A stretch of 16,542 nt of DNA from JBBSOW01 sp038259365 (GTDB taxonomy: Bacteria; Actinomycetota; Actinomycetes; Propionibacteriales; Propionibacteriaceae). The notes under the pieces are model-generated. The model made no database searches, had not been told where the DNA came from, and saw only the letters and a program-made list of their open reading frames with translations. The position numbers were made by a program, and so were the translations under genes. The stretch lies in NCBI GenBank assembly GCA_038259365.1, contig JBBSOW010000066.1, forward strand, positions 1 to 16,542. Reading direction: 5' to 3'. This document shows positions 13,830 to 16,542 of this stretch, piece by piece; the stretch's first letter is position 1; every line of letters begins with the position of its first letter.

Positions 13830-16542
13830 ATGTTTCCACTTCGAGGCATTCCGCCCTCGGACCCTGTCGTCTTCCGGGAGAAACTCCGCCGGCCCGACAT
13901 CGATGGCCTCGCGCGAGCCCGTCTGGCGGAGCGGCTGTCCGGACCGGCCGCTCCGAGCGTCGGCTGCGTGTGTGGTCCCGCGGGGTCCGGCAAGACCACC
14001 CTGCTCTGTCAGCTCGCCGCGATGGGGAAGATCCCGTCGGCGTGGTACAGCGTCTCCGCCGAAGACGGTTCCGAGGCTTCCCTGGTGAGCCATCTCGCTT
14101 TGACGCTGGGGGACGCGATGTCGGATCGCAAGATCGTCGAAGGTGGCCGAACGGGCCGGGTCGACGAACTGGTGACCTCCTTGGAGAGGGCTCGCCGTCA
14201 ACCGTTGCTGTTGGTGGTAGACGATCTGCATGAGGTGGCCGGGAGTGGCGCCGAGCACGCCCTCGCGCGTTTCATCGGACTGCGGCCGCGCAGTCTCCGC
14301 ATTGTTCTAGGCAGCCGCCTACCTCCTCGCGCGATCAACATTCCCCGGCTGCTGGTGTCCGGCGATCTCGCCCAGGTGGATGCCGACCTTCTACGGTTTC
14401 GTACCTGGGAGGTCGAGGAGCTGTTCCGGCTCGTCTACCGGCAACCCCTCTGCCCGGAGACCGCGGCGTCGTTGACCAGGCGCACGGGCGGCTGGGCCGC
14501 CGGCCTGCAACTGTTCCACCTCGCCACTCGTGACCTCACGCGCCCCGAACTCGCTCGCGCCGTCGAGGAGTTGAACGGCCGCTCCCAGCTGATCCGCTCC
14601 TACCTGACCCGAAACGTGCTCGACGGCTTGGGTGAGGCTCGGCGCTCGTTTCTGCTGCGAACCAGCACCCTGGGCGTGTTGAGCGGCGACGTGTGCGACC
14701 GGCTCCTGCAGACCACCGGCAGCGCGGCCGTCCTCCATGATCTGGAGCGAGAACAGTTCTTCACCACCAGCACCGACGGCGGCGCGACCTACCGCTATCA
14801 CTGCGTGCTCCAGACCCACCTCGAGGTGTCCCTCGTCGACGAGCTCGGCGTCGCGGAGGCGCGGGAGTTGTATCGCCGCAGCGGCGGGGTCCTGGAAGGG
14901 GCGGGTCACCTGTCCGCGGCGCTGCGCGCTCACGCTCGGGCCGACGACTGGGGATCCGTCGCGCGTCTACTACAGCAGACCTCGTTCGCCCTACCGTCTG
15001 ACGAACCGATGTGGTCGGCAGGCGTCGAGCGCATGGGTTCGAACGATCCGTGGATCGCCTTATCGAACGCCCGCCGGCTGCTGCGGTGCGGCCGGATCGT
15101 GGACGCGGTTTCTGCGTGTCGGCGGGCCGAAGCCCTGTTGGATGACCGGGTCTTTCGCCGCCGGTGTGCGCTGGAGCGAGCGCTGGCCGAGGACTGGCTG
15201 CCGTCGGCGCCGGACGATCTCACGAAACCGAGCGATCCCAGATTGCAGACCTCTCGCGGACTCCGTCTGGCCACGCGGTGCGTACAGCACAGCGCCGACA
15301 GGACAGGCCTCGTCGGCGGCACCGCGCGGCTGCTCGCCGGCGACGTCGCAGGGGCGACCGCGGAGCTGCGCCGCGCCCTCGCGGGATCCGGTCTCGACAT
15401 GTGGGAGAAGTTGGCGATCCGGCTGGCCACCCACCTCGTGGAACTCGCCCGTCCCGACGACACCGCGGCGGGACTGTTGGAGGAGATCGTCCTGGCCGCC
15501 GACCTGGACGCGTTACCTTGGCTGTCCCGGGTTGCCAGGGGGTTGCAGTATGTCGTCCTCGGACGAGCCCACCCCGAGACGCCGTCCTGGTTCGATTCGG
15601 GAGAGAACCTCGTGCGGGAGTGCCAACTTGAGGGCGATCGTTGGGCGAGTTGTCTCCTGGCCCTGGCCGTGGGAGCGGCGCGGACGCTCGGCGATTCCGC
15701 GGGGGGCGACGGCATGCTCGACGTCGCGGAGTCGACCGCAGCTGAGCTCGACGCCCCGGTGCTCCAAGCGTGGGCCGCCGGCTTCCGCGCGGTAGGGGCG
15801 CTGCGACGTCGCGATCCCGGCGCCGAGGAGCTAGCCGATAACGCCAAGGCCCGGGCGGGGAGCCTCGGAATTGACCTCGAGCGGCTCCTGACGCGCCACG
15901 CCACGAGGGCGCCAACGGGTCCGCGTCCTGCGGCGCTCACCGGCCGCCGTGGGCCGAACAGACTAGGGTGCCTCGGGTCGTTCGAGTTCGTGGTCGACGG
16001 CCAGGAGGTGCCGTGGCACGGGCTCCGGCCCAGAGCCCAGACGCTGCTGATGTTCTTGGCCATGCGGCACGGCCAGGAAATCCACCGCGAGATCTTGGTC
16101 GACGCGCTCTGGCCGGCCGCCCGGCTCGGCCCCGGTATCCGGAGCCTGCAGGTCGCGGTGTCCAGCGTCCGGCAGTGTCTGTTGGCGGCAGGGTTGCCCG
16201 AGGGGAGCCTGCGGAGGCGGTGGGACAGCTACGCGCTGTGCCTGCCGGACACGATCGTCCAGTTGGACGATCTCGAGCGGTCGGCCCGTCGCGCTGTCGA
16301 ACTCGAGCGCAGGGGAGGGTGGGCCGGCGCCCTGGAGTGCCAACTGAAGGTCGCGGAACTGTACACCGGTGATTTGCTCCCCGAAGTCGGCCCGGCCGAG
16401 TGGGTCGTCCACGAGCGCGAGCGCCTGCGCGGTCTCGGGGGGGGGGCCCGCGGCGCCGGCGGGCGGCGGGCGGGGCGCCGCGGGGGGTTGGCGGTGGGTG
16501 GGGGGGGGGCCGGGCGCGGGGGCCTGGTGGCCCCGGCCCGGG
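13830..16542 (+). CDS. MalT/STAND ATPase fused to winged-helix BTAD (SARP-type) regulator, cut by window end
   Basis: The frame from ATG 13830 (AAGGGGGG at 13817-13824, 5 bases upstream) stays open to the window end, over 904 codons. Walker A is GPAGSGKTT (49-57) and Walker B LLVVDD (D131, D132), followed by the LGSRLPP sensor and GDLAQVDADLLRF of MalT/LuxR-type STAND ATPases. A helical, TPR-like middle follows (about 330-700). At about 712-805 lies an OmpR-type winged helix (LGSFEFVVDGQ ... RAQTLLMFLAM ... LVDALWP ... SLQVAVSSVRQCL), then the BTAD domain from about 810. It is thus a SARP-like activator with the ATPase in front, the reverse of AfsR. It should bind ATP and an unknown signal, oligomerise and activate transcription of a target locus. 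It probably shares a transcript with the preceding membrane protein. The final ~35 codons are unreliable sequence. Confidence 0.88.
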   Translation, partial: MFPLRGIPPSDPVVFREKLRRPDIDGLARARLAERLSGPAAPSVGCVCGPAGSGKTTLLCQLAAMGKIPSAWYSVSAEDGSEASLVSHLALTLGDAMSDRKIVEGGRTGRVDELVTSLERARRQPLLLVVDDLHEVAGSGAEHALARFIGLRPRSLRIVLGSRLPPRAINIPRLLVSGDLAQVDADLLRFRTWEVEELFRLVYRQPLCPETAASLTRRTGGWAAGLQLFHLATRDLTRPELARAVEELNGRSQLIRSYLTRNVLDGLGEARRSFLLRTSTLGVLSGDVCDRLLQTTGSAAVLHDLEREQFFTTSTDGGATYRYHCVLQTHLEVSLVDELGVAEARELYRRSGGVLEGAGHLSAALRAHARADDWGSVARLLQQTSFALPSDEPMWSAGVERMGSNDPWIALSNARRLLRCGRIVDAVSACRRAEALLDDRVFRRRCALERALAEDWLPSAPDDLTKPSDPRLQTSRGLRLATRCVQHSADRTGLVGGTARLLAGDVAGATAELRRALAGSGLDMWEKLAIRLATHLVELARPDDTAAGLLEEIVLAADLDALPWLSRVARGLQYVVLGRAHPETPSWFDSGENLVRECQLEGDRWASCLLALAVGAARTLGDSAGGDGMLDVAESTAAELDAPVLQAWAAGFRAVGALRRRDPGAEELADNAKARAGSLGIDLERLLTRHATRAPTGPRPAALTGRRGPNRLGCLGSFEFVVDGQEVPWHGLRPRAQTLLMFLAMRHGQEIHREILVDALWPAARLGPGIRSLQVAVSSVRQCLLAAGLPEGSLRRRWDSYALCLPDTIVQLDDLERSARRAVELERRGGWAGALECQLKVAELYTGDLLPEVGPAEWVVHERERLRGLGGGARGAGGRRAGRRGGLAVGGGGAGRGGLVAPAR
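16421..16542. other. Probable low-quality sequence at the contig end
   Basis: No A occurs after base 16420. G runs of ten bases lie at 16437-16446 and 16500-16509, and the encoded BTAD domain turns abruptly from ERERLRGL into Gly/Arg/Ala-only sequence. This looks like base-calling or assembly error rather than biology. Confidence 0.7.

Noticed and set aside
14930..16063. A 377-codon minus-strand open frame inside the regulator gene
   Set aside because: It is a Ser/Arg/Ala-rich shadow of the plus-strand frame, which has Walker A, Walker B, winged-helix and BTAD motifs.
1..16542. CRISPR arrays, tRNA or rRNA genes, insertion sequences, integrase or attachment sites
   Set aside because: I saw no regular spaced repeats, no cloverleaf with conserved arms, and no transposase or integrase motifs on either strand.

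Overview
The window is high-GC DNA with GTG starts, tightly packed genes and actinobacterial protein families (a mycobacterial-style VapBC pair, an aldehyde dehydrogenase with a DUF779 partner, a SARP-type BTAD regulator). It most likely comes from an Actinomycetota chromosome or draft contig; I cannot name the genus. Ten of the twelve complete genes, and one partial gene at the left edge, lie on the minus strand from 1 to 11105. The last two genes, from 11412 onward, run on the plus strand.

Minus-strand block, left to right: a partial zinc M16 peptidase (1-1275); DUF779 protein and NAD(P) aldehyde dehydrogenase (1387-3503), read as dehydrogenase then DUF779 in one operon; about 480 bases of non-coding DNA with short repeats (3504-3983); an S51-type serine peptidase coupled by a 1-base overlap to a curcumin/prostaglandin-reductase-like MDR oxidoreductase (3984-5716); the organic hydroperoxide resistance peroxidase Ohr (5945-6367); a decayed vapB antitoxin start (6564-6629); a membrane-bound beta-lactamase-fold serine hydrolase behind an ArsR-like regulator (6685-8689); a calcineurin-like phosphoesterase (8718-9479); a vapBC toxin-antitoxin pair (9650-10257); and a SAM-dependent methyltransferase (10290-11105). 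The aldehyde dehydrogenase, MDR reductase and Ohr suggest a loose theme of handling reactive aldehydes, enones and peroxides. That is only an impression from neighbourhood.

A 306-base divergent intergenic region (11106-11411) holds a good housekeeping-type promoter for the plus-strand pair. The first gene encodes an unusual 786-residue protein: N-terminal CxxC/CxxC zinc ribbon, five Ig-like (COG1470-like) repeats of about 107-113 residues, and four C-terminal membrane helices, with no signal peptide. The second, 57 bases downstream, starts with a MalT/STAND ATPase and ends with an OmpR-type winged helix plus BTAD domain. It runs off the right end. This pair is the most interesting part of the window and may be the edge of a larger system; an actinobacterial contractile injection locus is one guess, but none of its structural genes is visible here.

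Several small regulatory structures are visible by eye: a nested inverted repeat filling the 28 bases before the ArsR gene, a leaderless-looking vapBC promoter overlaid by a 15-base palindrome, and clusters of the normally rare tetramer CTAG in three intergenic spots. The last ~106 bases contain no A and two 10-base G runs, and are probably unreliable sequence at a contig end.
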